From contig NC_065535.1 in NCBI RefSeq assembly GCF_932294415.1, positions 66,919,862 through 66,983,861 of the forward strand: a stretch of 64,000 nucleotides of DNA, in the 5' to 3' direction. The position numbers were made by a program, and so were the translations under genes. Below the pieces are notes generated by a model that worked only from the letters and a program-made list of their open reading frames with translations, was not told where the DNA came from and searched no databases. Of this stretch, positions 36,429 through 48,230 are shown in pieces (the first letter of the stretch is position 1; each line of letters opens with the position of its first letter). This stretch comes from Quercus robur (Eukaryota > Streptophyta > Magnoliopsida > Fagales > Fagaceae).

Positions 36429-37830
36429 AATTCTAAAAATAAATCTAAACAATAAGCATAAGAATAAATTGTTTAAAAATATCTTGTTTGAGATGGTCAC
36501 TGTATTGTGAATTTTAGTAATGAATTTGTCTAGAAAACTATTAATTCCAATTTTAATTTTAATAGGGAGAGAAAAGAAGTAATATTTTTGGGAGAATGAA
36601 AAATTTCACACTCTTAAACTAGTGCAAACCAAGTAAAACATATTAATAGAATGCACACCATTCAAAAAGAATAAATTATTTTAAAAAATAATTTGTATTC
36701 ATTAAACCGCCTTAATTAAAATTTGAACACTATGAGATAAATAGACAAGGCATTATATTAGCCGATAGAAGGGACACGTGTCCGCATTAATAGAGTGGAC
36801 ACGTGTACGCATCGCAACGTGTCCAGTGGCCAGACCTTTTTTTTTTTGGGCTAGATGAGAGGTCATACTTAAAAAGAAAAAAATAAAAAATAAAAAATAT
36901 TTTCTTGCAATACTACAAGACAAATCAATACATTACTATATTTTATTTGAATAAGCCTTCTTCCATTTGAAGGCCTTTAGACCTAATGGTTGAGCCACCT
37001 TTGATTGGATCTTTTTAAGTGGCTTACAATATACTCTCATTGAATGGTGGAACACGCGTAACCCTTGAAATGTGTAACTTATCACCTAAACTTGGGAGGA
37101 TATCTTCACATGCACTAAAAGGAGTAAAGGACACACGTTTTAAAAAAAAATTCCATTCGGTACATTGGGATAAAGGCATTGCCCTTCTTGCTTTATCTCG
37201 CAGTTTCGCATATTCTTTCTGATAAGAGAATGTAATTTGCTTTTAATCATAATCAGATAAGTCTCTTTTTTATAGTATTAAATAAACAAGTAAAGAATTG
37301 AATCTGACTCCAATTGCTATTTCTAAAACTTTCAAGGGACAATTTTGTAACTCCAAATTCATTACAGAATGTGAACCTCGTCTGAAATTAGCTGGCAAAT
37401 CACTTTCTTTATGAAGCTACAAGGTCCATATCCATTGTTCCACGAGAGGAAGTGTACAATTCTAGTAATCCAAAAAATTGTTCTTTAACTAGAAAACTAA
37501 ACAAGGCTTTTATGTCCCATGAGCTGCAGACCAAAACCCTTTTTAATATCATCAACTTGTAATCATATTTCGCATTGATGAATTGTCTTTTTAATGATTT
37601 TCATAGAGTTGGTGGGGATTGGTTGTAGTGTAACTTATAGGGTATGGAATCACATCACCAGGGCTTCCTTGCACTTTTAAGTGAAGCTGACCAATTTGCT
37701 AACTTGGTAGATAGCCAATGGGTCCAGCTTATGCCACAGGCATACATATATATGAGGCAAAGTTTCAAACCTATGAGCTATGACCAATATGGTATGGAGA
37801 AGAATAAATACTTCATCTTGAAGAATTAAG
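36429..37830. other. Spacer with paired G-box palindromes
   Basis: No gene is seen. GGACACGTGTCC (36772-36783, a perfect palindrome) and a second ACACGTGT (36799-36806) lie close together. They could be ABRE/G-box sites, or repeat-borne. Confidence 0.5.
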
Positions 37831-37845
37831 TTATTTTAATTATTG

Positions 37846-38004
37846 TGGGTTGTAATTAGTTCAACTGGTAAAGTCTCTGATAGTTGAATTAGAAATTTGG
37901 GATTCAATTCCTACCTACACCCAAAACTGATTGATGTCTTGATCGGATGATAACTCTTTATCATCAGAAGTGAACGTCATAGGCTAAAAATTTTTTTTAA
38001 AAAA
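37846..38004 (+). mobile_element. tRNA-derived SINE (159 bp) with 15-bp target duplication
   Basis: A box A-like TAGTTCAACTGG and a box B-like GGATTCAATTC sit in the first 70 bp. A unique tail ends in an A/T-rich run. The flanks carry the perfect direct repeat TTATTTTAATTATTG at 37831-37845 and 38005-38019. Confidence 0.92.
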
Positions 38005-38019
38005 TTATTTTAATTATTG

Positions 38020-38527
38020 ATAGTTAATACGATAGAAGCCAAAAAAAATTAAAAGAAATCAGCATCTACTGAACTCCATCATATTATAGGCAATACTTGA
38101 AAAGTTTGCCTTCCATTGCACAAAACAACATGGGTTGTGTTAAAAAAAATAAAAAATCACATGGGCTGAAACCCACAACAATCAACCCATAGCCCAAAAT
38201 AAAATTGGCCCATTTACGATGCAAATAAAGCCTTAAAATGGGTCCAAGATGGATCTTCAAAAGAGCATATAAGTCAAGGAATAAAGCCCACAATTTCCCA
38301 AGCTATCAATCAACCCCTTCGATTCAGGCCAGGTCACTGAAGTAGCCCATGTAAACATACAAGTTGTGTAAAGAGCACACTGCGAGTTTTAATCCATATG
38401 ATTGATCAAATGGGCAGTAAGCATTTAATCTAAATTGGGCCAGCAAAGTCCAGCCATTAACATATCCCATGGAATTAGCAAGACCAGCAATTATTATTTT
38501 CCTCTTTGGACTGAACTTTTATATGAT
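38020..38527. other. Spacer, nothing recognised
   Basis: AT-rich DNA with several GGCCCA/TGGGCC half-motifs. No gene or repeat boundary was identified. Confidence 0.5.
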
Positions 38528-39930
38528 TCAGAAATACCTCTAAATCTGACGTTTAATGGAGAAAAAACTTGAAAATAACCCGGTAAAAATATATCTCAAA
38601 CTCCACTTAAAATGCATACAAAATAAGACATTTTACTACTAATCCATGTTTTCAAAACAAACCTATCCATTTTTTTTAAAGGAAAATTATGACACTAGAC
38701 AACAAAAAAAAAGTCTCATCAAACGCGCAAAATGCGTGTGATAAGGCTAGTTATTATTATTATTATTTTGAGCGAAACAAGACCAACAATTGTGATTTGT
38801 GATAGCAAAAAAGAAACCAAGGCAGAAGTAAAAGAAGTTCAAAACTTCAAATCCAAGTATTTCCCTCCGTATGTCAATCAAGCTCACTAAAGTGAGAGGC
38901 AACTAGCAAAAGAAAATAGAAATGAGCAATGGATTGGAAGGCAAAAAAGGTTATTCCACGTCAATTTAGGTCCATCTAAAGTTTCTCTCCAACAAAAAGG
39001 AAAAGAGAAAAAAGGTCCATGAAACAAACTTATCTAATTTTTTTTTAAAGGAAAATTATGACACTAGACAAAAAAAAAAGTCTCATCAAACGCGCAAAGC
39101 GCATGTGATGAGGCTAGTTATTATTATTGTTTCAAGCAAAGCAAGACCAGCAATTGTGATTTGTGATAGCAAAAAAAAAAAAAAGAAAAGAAAGGGCAGG
39201 AGCGAAAGAAGTTCAAAACTTCAAATCCATGTATTTCCCTCCGTATGTCAATCAAGCTCACTAAAGTGGGAGGCAACTAGCAAAGGGAAATAGAAATGAG
39301 CAATGGATTGAAGGGCAAATAAGGTTATGCCATGTCAATTTAGGTTCATCTAAAGTTTCTCTCCAACAAAAAAGAAAAGAAAAAAAAAAAGGGTTCATCT
39401 AAAGTCTTACGTTTAACGGGAAAAAAATTTAAGAATAACATGGTAAAAATATATCTCCAACTTTACTTAAAATACTTACAAAATAAGACATTCTCTTACT
39501 AATCCATGTTTTCAAAACAAACTTATCCAAATTTTTTTTTTAAAGGAAAATTATAACACTAGACAAAAAAAAAAAAAAAAAAGTCTCATCAAACGTGCAA
39601 AGCGCGTGTGATGAGACCAGTTATTATTATTATTATTATTATTATTATTTTGAGCAAAGCAAGACCAACAATTGTGATTTGTGATAGCAAAAAAAGAAAA
39701 AGAAAAAAGGCAGGAGTAAAAGAAGTTTAAAACTTCAAATCCAAGTATTTCCCTCGTATGTCAATCAAGCTCACTAAAGTGAGAGGCAACTAACAAAGGG
39801 AAATAGAAATGAGCAATGGATTGGAGGGTAAAAAAGGTTATTCCACGTCAATTTAGGTCTATCTAAAGTTTCTCTCCAATGAAAGAGAAAAAAAGAAAAA
39901 AAAAAAAAAAGGTTCATCTAAAGTCTAATG
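38528..39930. repeat. Threefold repeat block with a palindrome in each copy
   Basis: A unit of about 350-400 bp occurs three times, starting near 38676, 39036 and 39536. It includes GAAAATTATGACACTAGAC, an A-run, a palindrome and TTTCCCTC..TATGTCAATCAAGC. A second unit of about 145 bp (38528-38675 and 39392-39535) precedes copies 1 and 3. The palindromes at 38715-38745, 39082-39112 and 39585-39615 pair CTCATCA.ACGCGC with GCGCGT.TGATGAG around an AAA loop, best preserved across copies 2 and 3. Confidence 0.85.
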
Positions 39931-40844
39931 AATGAGATTGGAACATATGTGAAACCATTGAATTTATGAATGATGACATGTGAAAGTATAAGAATTCATA
40001 AAAACAAAACTTTTCCTATTGTATAATAAGGTTCCACCCTACATCATATATATTTTTTTTAATTTCTTAAATCAAAGATCAAATCGCACCTAATGAGGGG
40101 CTGCTAGAGCCAAAGACACCAGTAAAATTTAATAAAGATCTTTCTTTTCATGGAAATTAGCCAATAACCATGCTTTGCTCAGTACCTTGTTAAAAAAAAA
40201 AAAAAGTATAAACATTAATTTTTTTTAATTAGAACACAAAAATAAATGTAAAATTGTAAGAAACATCATTTATAAATGATAGGATTTTATTTATTTATTA
40301 TTTTTATAAACGAGAAAGGGATATCAATATAATTACGAACATTTAATATTTAATATTTTAGAACATAATTACATTATCTCCAATATCTCAAATTCAAATT
40401 ATCATTAGTCATTTCAAATTCAAATAATTAGAAGCAAAATTAAATTTTTTTTATTAATATGAAGCAAAATCAAAATTGAATAAAAGTTAGAGCCTAAAGG
40501 GAGTGCAATAAATTCGAACAAGAGTGTAAAATATTTTCCAAATTTCCTTTTCACTCGAAACAAACAGTCTAAGCAGAAAAAAAGTTTCTATAAAAAATCT
40601 GGACCGTCAACCTAGTGTGATATTCCCAAATCCAACGGCAGAGTACGGACCAAGAAACCGGCTTCCGGAAACCGATTCGTGGCGGTCGTGCCCAGTTCGG
40701 TTTCTCTCTTTCTTGTTGTATTCAAAATCAAAAGAGCCCCCCCCACCCACCCCCACAGTGCAAAATCTTACTGGCAGTTCTCTTCTTCTCTCTGCCCCAA
40801 ATTCCCAAAACCCTAAAAAAAAAAAAAAAACTTTGCTTGCTGCC
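39931..40844. other. Upstream region and 5' leader of TOM20
   Basis: AT-rich DNA to about 40600, then a leader with C-rich and A-rich tracts just before the ATG. No other gene is seen. Confidence 0.55.
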
Positions 40845-40951
40845 ATGGATATGCAGCAAGGTGATCTCGATCGAATCTTTTTCTTCGAGCACGCCCGTAA
40901 GACCGCCGAGGCTACCTACGCTAAGGACCCTCTCGATGCCGATGTTCGTTT

Positions 40952-40985
<34 letters not shown>

Positions 40986-43900
40986 CTGAATAGTCTGTTT
41001 GGTTCCTGGGAAACTGTGGGAAATAGATGGAATAGTTTTTTTTTTTTTTTTTTTTTTTTTTTGATTTCTTATTGTAATTTGGTTGATTATGCAGAACTTG
41101 ACAAGGTGGGGAGGAGCGCTATTAGAGTTGTCTCAGTTTCAGAACATGGCTGAGTCAAAAAAGATGATTCAAGGTGCTTCAGATTTATTTTCTTCTTAAT
41201 AACTTTGTTTTGAATTTTACTGGTTTACCAAACTGTTGCTTCACATAAGATTTTTGGGACCTATAGGTTTTATGGTTGATACATGGTTATGGATTCTTCA
41301 TTAAATGAGTTAGACTTGAAGGCAACCCATGTAGTAGTGTTTTGTTGCAGTTAATATTTGAATGACACCATAAATTTATTGTCTGCATAATTCTTTGCTT
41401 CTATTACATTCAAGTCCACTATGGGTTATTGGGTTTGTTTTGATTAATTTTTGTGATGGGTATCAAAGTTCAGAATTATTTCACAGCTGGGTTCAAAATT
41501 TATGATTAGGGGTTGATGTGTTTTTTGACTTATAGAGGCAATTTCAAAGCTTGAGGAGGCATTGTTGGTTAATCCCAAGAAGCATGATACTCTATGGTGC
41601 CTGGGAAATGCTCATACTTCTCAAGCTTTTATGACTCCGGACCTGGATGAGGCAAAGGAGTATTTTGACAAGTCAGCTATCTACTTTCAGCAAGCTCTTG
41701 ATGAGGTATTTTTTGCAAAATCTCACAGGAAATTAAGCATATGCTTGTGTATTATGTTTGTAATGCCGTGCTGTTGTAGATTTATTAACAGTGTAGTTCT
41801 GCCTTTTGGTAGGATCCGGGGAATGATCTTTATCGCAAGTCCTTGGAAGTCGCTGCAAAGGTAATATACTATTTCTTATTCTGGGAAATGTCCGTATGCA
41901 TTATGTTGTATACTATCATGTAAGTGTTCCAGAAAGAAACTATTTATCTTAAATCTGACCTTTTCAGATTGGTTTGTTAGAAATCATTGCTTTTCTTAGC
42001 CTGTCCAGGTGAAAAATGAGATGCCATTGTTTGTTGCATTAGTAGAGATTTCATTTCTTGGATTTCTTAAATTCTCTTGCTTTTAGATGGATACCCACAA
42101 CAGTAGCTAATGAAGTATGAGGCACACGGTTATGTGTTCATGACTTTTACCTTAGTGTGCTTTTTATAGTTTTTCAGCCGCGAGAGGTTGCACTATTGGA
42201 GATGGAACACATGCTTTAAGTCTTAAAAAAGAATGAATGGTGATTTATAATGCTTGAATGAAATGTTAATGTTAGAAATACTGAAATTTGTCGTATTGTA
42301 TTTCCTCATAAAAGAATATACATGAGTGCCTTTATATAGGAGACATATGTGCGCAGTACAAGTAAGAGTGTAGTACAAGAATGTGTGTTATGCAAATAAT
42401 CTAGCTGGGCCTAAAGCCTACAACACTATACACGTTAAAAGTAAAAAACTTTTTTTTTTAAATTTTTATTTTTAAGAAGTAATAACAATTTTGTTTCAAG
42501 AAAAAGGGCAAAGCGCAAGTACATGGGGAGTATGCAAGATCCATGCAACAAATTAAACCCTAAAATTACAAAGATCAGGGAACTCCAAAAGAGAAGAACA
42601 ATTAAAATCAATAATGATTTTTAGCCAATCAAACAACGATCTAGGAAAGAGGAACTTTAGTTGAAGCAATAGGGTTTCTGATTCAGGACAACCTAGGCTT
42701 CCCACGATTCCTACATCAGTTTCAATATGTTCAATAATGACCTTGAATTATGTTTCTTCCAAATGCACCACATATGACATAAAGGAATAGCATTCCACAT
42801 GACAGAACTTTGATGGCCCTTGAAGCCACCTGTGTCAAACAAGCCAGAAGATCTTTCACCGAATAATGCATGACCCAAGAGGCATCAAATAAAGAGAGAA
42901 CAATAGACCAAAGGTCCCTATCTATAGCAGAATTTAGGAGAAGTTAATAGTATCCCCATCCATTTTGCACATACAATGCCAATCTACAATGATGATCTTT
43001 TGCTTTCGAAGATTATCCATGGTAAGAATGACATCCTTCCTTGGAACTTTAGTCTCCTAATGGCTCACCAAGGAAATTCCATTCTATGGTCTTTTTGAAA
43101 AGCCTCATAGAAGGATTTCACATTAAATCTGTGGTTCTTGTCCCTCCACTTCCCCATATTAAGCCCCCATAACCCTTCTCTTCATAGAATTTCTTTTTGT
43201 GGCATAATGCCAAAACCATTTTCTCTAAAAGATCTTGGTTGTAGATTCTGAGCCTTCAAATGCCCTCCCAATTAAATTGCAGAATAAATTGTGTTTCTTT
43301 CACCTAGTGGAATTTCCTTTCTTCCCTGAAACCAACCCATAGGAACCTGTCTCCTATCTTTAGTGTAAATGATTTGGCCCTGTAGGTTTGTTGGATGGGA
43401 TGAAAATAAAGGAAGTAGTTTGTGCCTGCTGATGTAGAACCTCAGATTTGGTTAATGTTTTGGATTAGCTCATCCTCATGCACTTTCAGTGAGCTTACAA
43501 ATATCATGGAGGGAGTGCATGCTCATAGGAGTACAAGTTGAACTATTTTGTAATTTTTTATAGTAATTCTTGCTTTGAGTCCCTTCTTTTTAATAAAAAG
43601 AAAAAGCTAGAAAACTGTATTGTTGCTTGGCAACAATCCTCTAGGTGCATGTTGTAGGCATAAGAGGAAGGATGTTGCTTTATCCTGTCCGTGCATCTTG
43701 TTTCATAACCTTGAGGAGCTATCTAGGCTTCTTAATGTTTGAGTGTTTTGCTAGACAAAAAATTAACCATTCGATGGTGGGCATTTTACCCTTTTAGATT
43801 TCTTAGGTCTTATATGAATATTCCCAAATATGAGCATTTTTTATGAGTTATAAATTTTCTATGAAGAAAGTGTCAGGGATGCAACCCAGTTATACAGTGA

Positions 43901-46900
43901 GTATGCAAAAGGAATTCCTCCCAAGGTTTTGAATTCCTTTTTGTTCCAGCCGGAAGGGGCGGAATTTTCCGTTCTGGTGCTTGGACTGGTGCAGCTAACC
44001 CCCCCCCCCCCCCCTCCCCCCAAATTTTATTTCATCTCAAATTCTAGCCTGTGCCAGACTGTTCAACTGTGCTGCCTGAAATTCCGTTGTTCCGGCTGAA
44101 AATCCTGTTCTAGACTGGAATTGAAGAGAAACTGAGTACATCTTAAAATCTTTCTATATCGTCATTTGAAGAGAAACTGAGTCTAGCTTTTCTGGAAGAG
44201 AAACTGCACTGGACATTTTTAGAGTTGGACCAAAGATCAAACGAGAGAAAAAGAAACTGAGACATTCTATGAAAGAGCAAAACTAACCGGAATAGAAAAG
44301 AAAGAGATGTTTTAAATATGGGGTTGGGACTTGGGGATTTGGTTACAGATAAGAGAGAAGACAAGATAAGCTCAAGCTGACATGTTTAAAACTTAAAAAA
44401 GTGATGATATGAAATGAAGAAATAGAATAGTCTAGAACAAGAGTTTGACAGGCTAGAGATAAAAGAAATAAAAAGATAGATTTTAAAAACCATTGATGAA
44501 ATTAACTTTGTGGGCCTTATTTTTGGGTTGTCATGGATTTGAATGGTTGGACAAGTTTATTAGTTTTATTATTCATGGGCTTTTTAGAGTTTATATATAT
44601 ATATGGTGCATAATCCTGAAATGGTATACCGGTACCTTAATCTCTCCCAACTGCTGGGGGGGGGGGGGGGGGAAGGTCTAAAGGAACATCTATTAAGTCA
44701 CAAGAAAGATTCGGTGTTGTGAACTTTTTTGACTGATATGTCTTCTTTGTTGAAGTGAATTCTTCAAAATGTTGGCTGTTTATATTTTTCCTTTAATTTA
44801 TCATTTATAGAATGCACTTGGTCTCACATATCCATGGTATACTTGTTTTGATGTCAATTTTCAATCCATTATTAAAAATTTGAATTACTTTACTCTACTC
44901 TTAGGCCCCTGAATTGCACAAGGAAATCCATGCCCATGGTTTAGCACAACAAGCAATGGGGTCAGCAGGACCTTCTACTTCATCAGGTTCAAAGGTGAGA
45001 TCCTAAAAGTTAAACTTCTCTTACATTTGCTGTTTCTCTGTTCATTTTGTTGTGGTTTTGTTGTTCTTGTCTTAGTTCTGTTTTACATAATGATAATAAG
45101 AATTTAGATTAATAGTCCTGCTCTTGGAATATTGTTGATATAATTTAAGTGAATGGATTGTATATGGACATCATTTGTTACTTGATTCTCTGCTGCTGAC
45201 AGATAAATAAATTACAGGGCATTGCATTTTGTCTTCCAGTGGTTAAGCTTCAATGCCATCCATTGGAATATTAGTTTATAAGCTAGACCAACATCACTTT
45301 TAAATTTCTCAGTGCCATCCACAGGCTTGTATAGTGTCACAGGACAGATTTTCATCCATATTTTCTGCCTTGTGATGGCATTAAATAAACCCTACTTAGT
45401 CTCAACCAACAACCGAACACCAATACAAGGAAACCTAGAAACAAATATTTTTTTGCTAGATAAATAGTGGGGGACAGGGGAGGTAAGGTTCGAATCCTAG
45501 ACATCAATCACCATAAATGGTGCCAATACAACTGGGCTATAACTTGAACCCAAAAAACCTGGAAACTTTTTGCGTATCAAAACATGCACAACACAAATTA
45601 TTTTATGATAATTTGATTGTTACAACGGGGGAGGGGGTATTTGAACCCTGGATGTCTTCGTTGAGGTGCCAACTAGTTGAGCTACAAGGCTCTTGAAATG
45701 CACAACACAGAAATTATAGCAGAAAACTTGTAACCATTATTATTTTAGCACAACATTTAAATGATACTGAGGTTTCACTTACACAAAACACTGCCTTGAG
45801 ATATGTCTTAGTCCAATTCAGCCACCGAGGCTTACAAGCTCATACAAACACACAGAATACACTGCTTTCCTACATATCACACGCTGTTTTCCCCCTCAGC
45901 AGCTTCAAGGATCGCGTGGGAAAACTGTCACTGCACACTCTGTTTCCCCTCTAGATTTGCTGCACAAATTTGAGGCAGTAACGCAACTGCTTGCTTTCTT
46001 TAGAGCCTTTTCACGTTGCTAGCGCATCAACAAGGTTGTTTTTGACATGCAACTGCTTGTTAATCTCTACCATGTTGCTGCCACCTGTTTAACTCGTTTG
46101 CTACCTGTGTACAAGTTTCAGCTCACCACAGGCCATGCAAACCAACCTGACAGCCCAAGTTAATTGCCTGATACTCAGTCTTGGTCCATGCACACCAAGT
46201 GGAGGGCTTGGCCAATGTCAATGTCATCTCCCAAATTCAGCCACACAGCACATTACATCATCACCACCCATATTCAACCCAGTTGTGCATTTTCAAGCAA
46301 GCCACAACCCAACCTCGTTTTTACCACATGAACCAACATACAACACAGGCTGTCCAACCTTGTCTTGCACCCAAGTAGCCCACTGAATTCTCATCAACTT
46401 GTCCATGGTCAAGCCCATACAAGGCTACCACAACACACACTGCACATGAAGTCCACAACACACATAGCCTGCAACCTCCCAGGTCAAGACCATGGTTCTA
46501 ACGCAATCACAAGGGCAACATCACACTGCCAACTTTAGCCAACACAAGTATGCATGCACTACAATGAGAGGCAGCACGGCCTGGTGCTGCCCAAAACACC
46601 TTGATGAGGCCATGATATGCCTCCTTCATGCCCATGGGTTTGTTTGGTTGGCATAAGTGCAGGTACCACCAGGGGTGGAACTGTGTGTATAACAGGGGGG
46701 CCATGGTCCCTACAAAAAAGTTTATTGTAGGTAAACTCTAGGTAAAAATGTGACTCAATGCATTTTTTACGAGTTGCCCCCTCCCCCCCCACCAAAAAAT
46801 AAAAAAGGGCATGGCCCCACCTGTCCATGTCCCTTTCGAACCTCAAATTGATAATTTCCATTTCCAAGTACTTTACTTTTTAGCCATGAACCACTCAATT

Positions 46901-48230
46901 CTAAAAAAGTCTCATCTTGTTGCAATTTTTCTAGTCTCACTCTTCATTGACTTCCATTCATTTAGTAGTCTCATAGTCACATTCTTATTCAATTACCTTT
47001 TCTTTTAATAAAGAGTTTTCTTACTTGAAGTTAAGGGAAAATAGTTTTAAATCTTGAGAGGTACAAAATTTTCTTATTGTTTTTATTTATATTTCAGTTC
47101 AATTTCTATTTATTTATCTTGTAGCTTAAGATTTTCGTTTTTTTTTTTCATTTATTAAGCCAATTGATTATCCGTTGATGAATACATTTTCTTGCTATAT
47201 TGGTATGTTTAGTCATTCGATTATTTAAAGAGGAGTTAAATTTGATGCCAAATGTTTTACTCTTGTAGCATAATGCCACATTGCCACTTTAAGGTCAAGA
47301 TGCCGAGTCTTTTTTTGAATATTTTTTATACATGTGTATTGCAAACTAGAAAATTTTTGTATTCTCAGAAGGGTTTAGAAAGATATAACGCTCTCATAGT
47401 GCTTTGAGTTTTTACTTGAATGGTGATTCAAAATAGTAGTTTAGTCTTGGCCCCCCCAAACAAAAATTTCTGGTTCTGCCCTTGGGTACCACTATATGCA
47501 ACCACCCATTTCGAGGATCAAGCGTCTGACATACAGGTAGGCACAGGCATACTGGCACTTCCTGTCAAGAGAGTTACATACCACACTCACAAATTTTGTG
47601 CGTAATTGTTACAGTAGAAACTGTCTATGACTCTATGCTATACATTCTGTATCCATGCTGTATGCCTTTAGTTATTGTAAGTACGAAGCTTTTTTATGAG
47701 GATACTGTTTTAACATATCTTTTTTTATTTAAGATTTAAACTATATATTGGGATCTATATGGGATGGTTTGGTGAATGAAGACCAGTTGCCAACCAAATG
47801 CAACCCCTTGTCTGACAAGCATGCTTCTTGCACTCATAATTATCAGGATCCTTAATCAGTGTGTTTGTTTGGGATGCTCCTTGAATGCTTACATTACATT
47901 ATGTGTTTGTTAGAGTGCAGTGCAGAGTAGGTTGCTCAGTTCATAATAGGGTTGTACCCCTTTTGACAGTCAATTCTGCATATCCGGTTTTAGATTTCTG
48001 TAATGTGTTGATTTCCAATACTTTGCATTATTGTTAATATTCTTGATCAGTTGACACATTGTAATTTTGACTTATCTTTTTCCCTTCTATTGCAGACAAC
48101 TTTAAAGAAAAAGAAGAGCAGTGATCTCAAGTATGACATATTTGGATGGATAATTCTTGCTGTTGGAATTGTTGCATGGGTGGGATTTGCAAAATCCCAG
48201 TTACCTCCACCTCCACCTCCACCAAGATGA
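40845..48230 (+). CDS. TOM20: Mitochondrial import receptor subunit TOM20 (plant type)
   Basis: There are six exons: 40845-40943, 41095-41173, 41536-41705, 41813-41860, 44905-44994 and 48096-48230. All introns are GT-AG and phases agree, giving 206 residues (Arabidopsis TOM20-3 has 202). Motifs in order: [36 protein letters not shown], then [12 protein letters not shown] in the TPR-like helices, a KKKK linker at residues 166-169, and a tail anchor at about residues 177-194 ([18 protein letters not shown]) followed by seven prolines. Plant TOM20 is a C-terminally anchored outer-membrane receptor for presequences. The start is the first ATG in frame; a Met at residue 3 is an alternative. Introns 4 and 5 (about 3 kb each) hold several transposable elements. 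Confidence 0.95.
40944..41094 (+). other. TOM20 intron 1 with two long poly-T tracts
   Basis: T runs of roughly 30 lie at about 40953-40985 and 41036-41062 in a 151-bp intron. They may overlap the polypyrimidine tract used for splicing, and are likely length-variable. Confidence 0.8.
42270..42440 (-). repeat. Solo copia LTR in TOM20 intron 4
   Basis: It starts TGTTAGAAATACTG and shares the GAGTGCCTTTATATAGGAG and GGGCCTAAAGCC stretches with the LTR at 1873-2026. The far end is degraded, and target duplications are not clear. Confidence 0.75.
42450..43400 (-). mobile_element. 5'-truncated LINE tail in TOM20 intron 4
   Basis: On the minus strand the sequence encodes pieces of the end of a plant LINE ORF2, recognisable as the zinc-binding region after the reverse transcriptase ([16 protein letters not shown], then SVKDLLAC). 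An A-rich 3' end lies at about 42450-42478. Several stops and frame changes are present. The tail follows directly on the copia LTR. Confidence 0.6.
45467..45697 (-). mobile_element. Two tRNA-like SINE heads in TOM20 intron 5
   Basis: On the minus strand, box A-like TAGCTCAACTAGTTGG (45669-45684) pairs with box B-like CAGGGTTCAA (about 45641-45650). A second set, with AGCCCAGTTGTATTGG and GGATTCGAACC, lies at about 45487-45540. Both look like SINE heads; ends and duplications were not resolved. Confidence 0.6.
46670..47484. mobile_element. Non-autonomous hAT element (815 bp) in TOM20 intron 5
   Basis: The ends are CAGGGGTGGAAC and GTTCTGCCCTTG, imperfect inverted repeats with a GGGGGGCCA motif just inside each. 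They are flanked by the 8-bp direct repeat GGTACCAC at 46662-46669 and 47485-47492. No transposase is seen. Confidence 0.88.

Noticed and set aside
40617-41153. 178-codon frame around the TOM20 start
   Set aside because: It joins leader, exon 1 and intron 1 through poly-T. The exon structure of TOM20 explains the real coding part.
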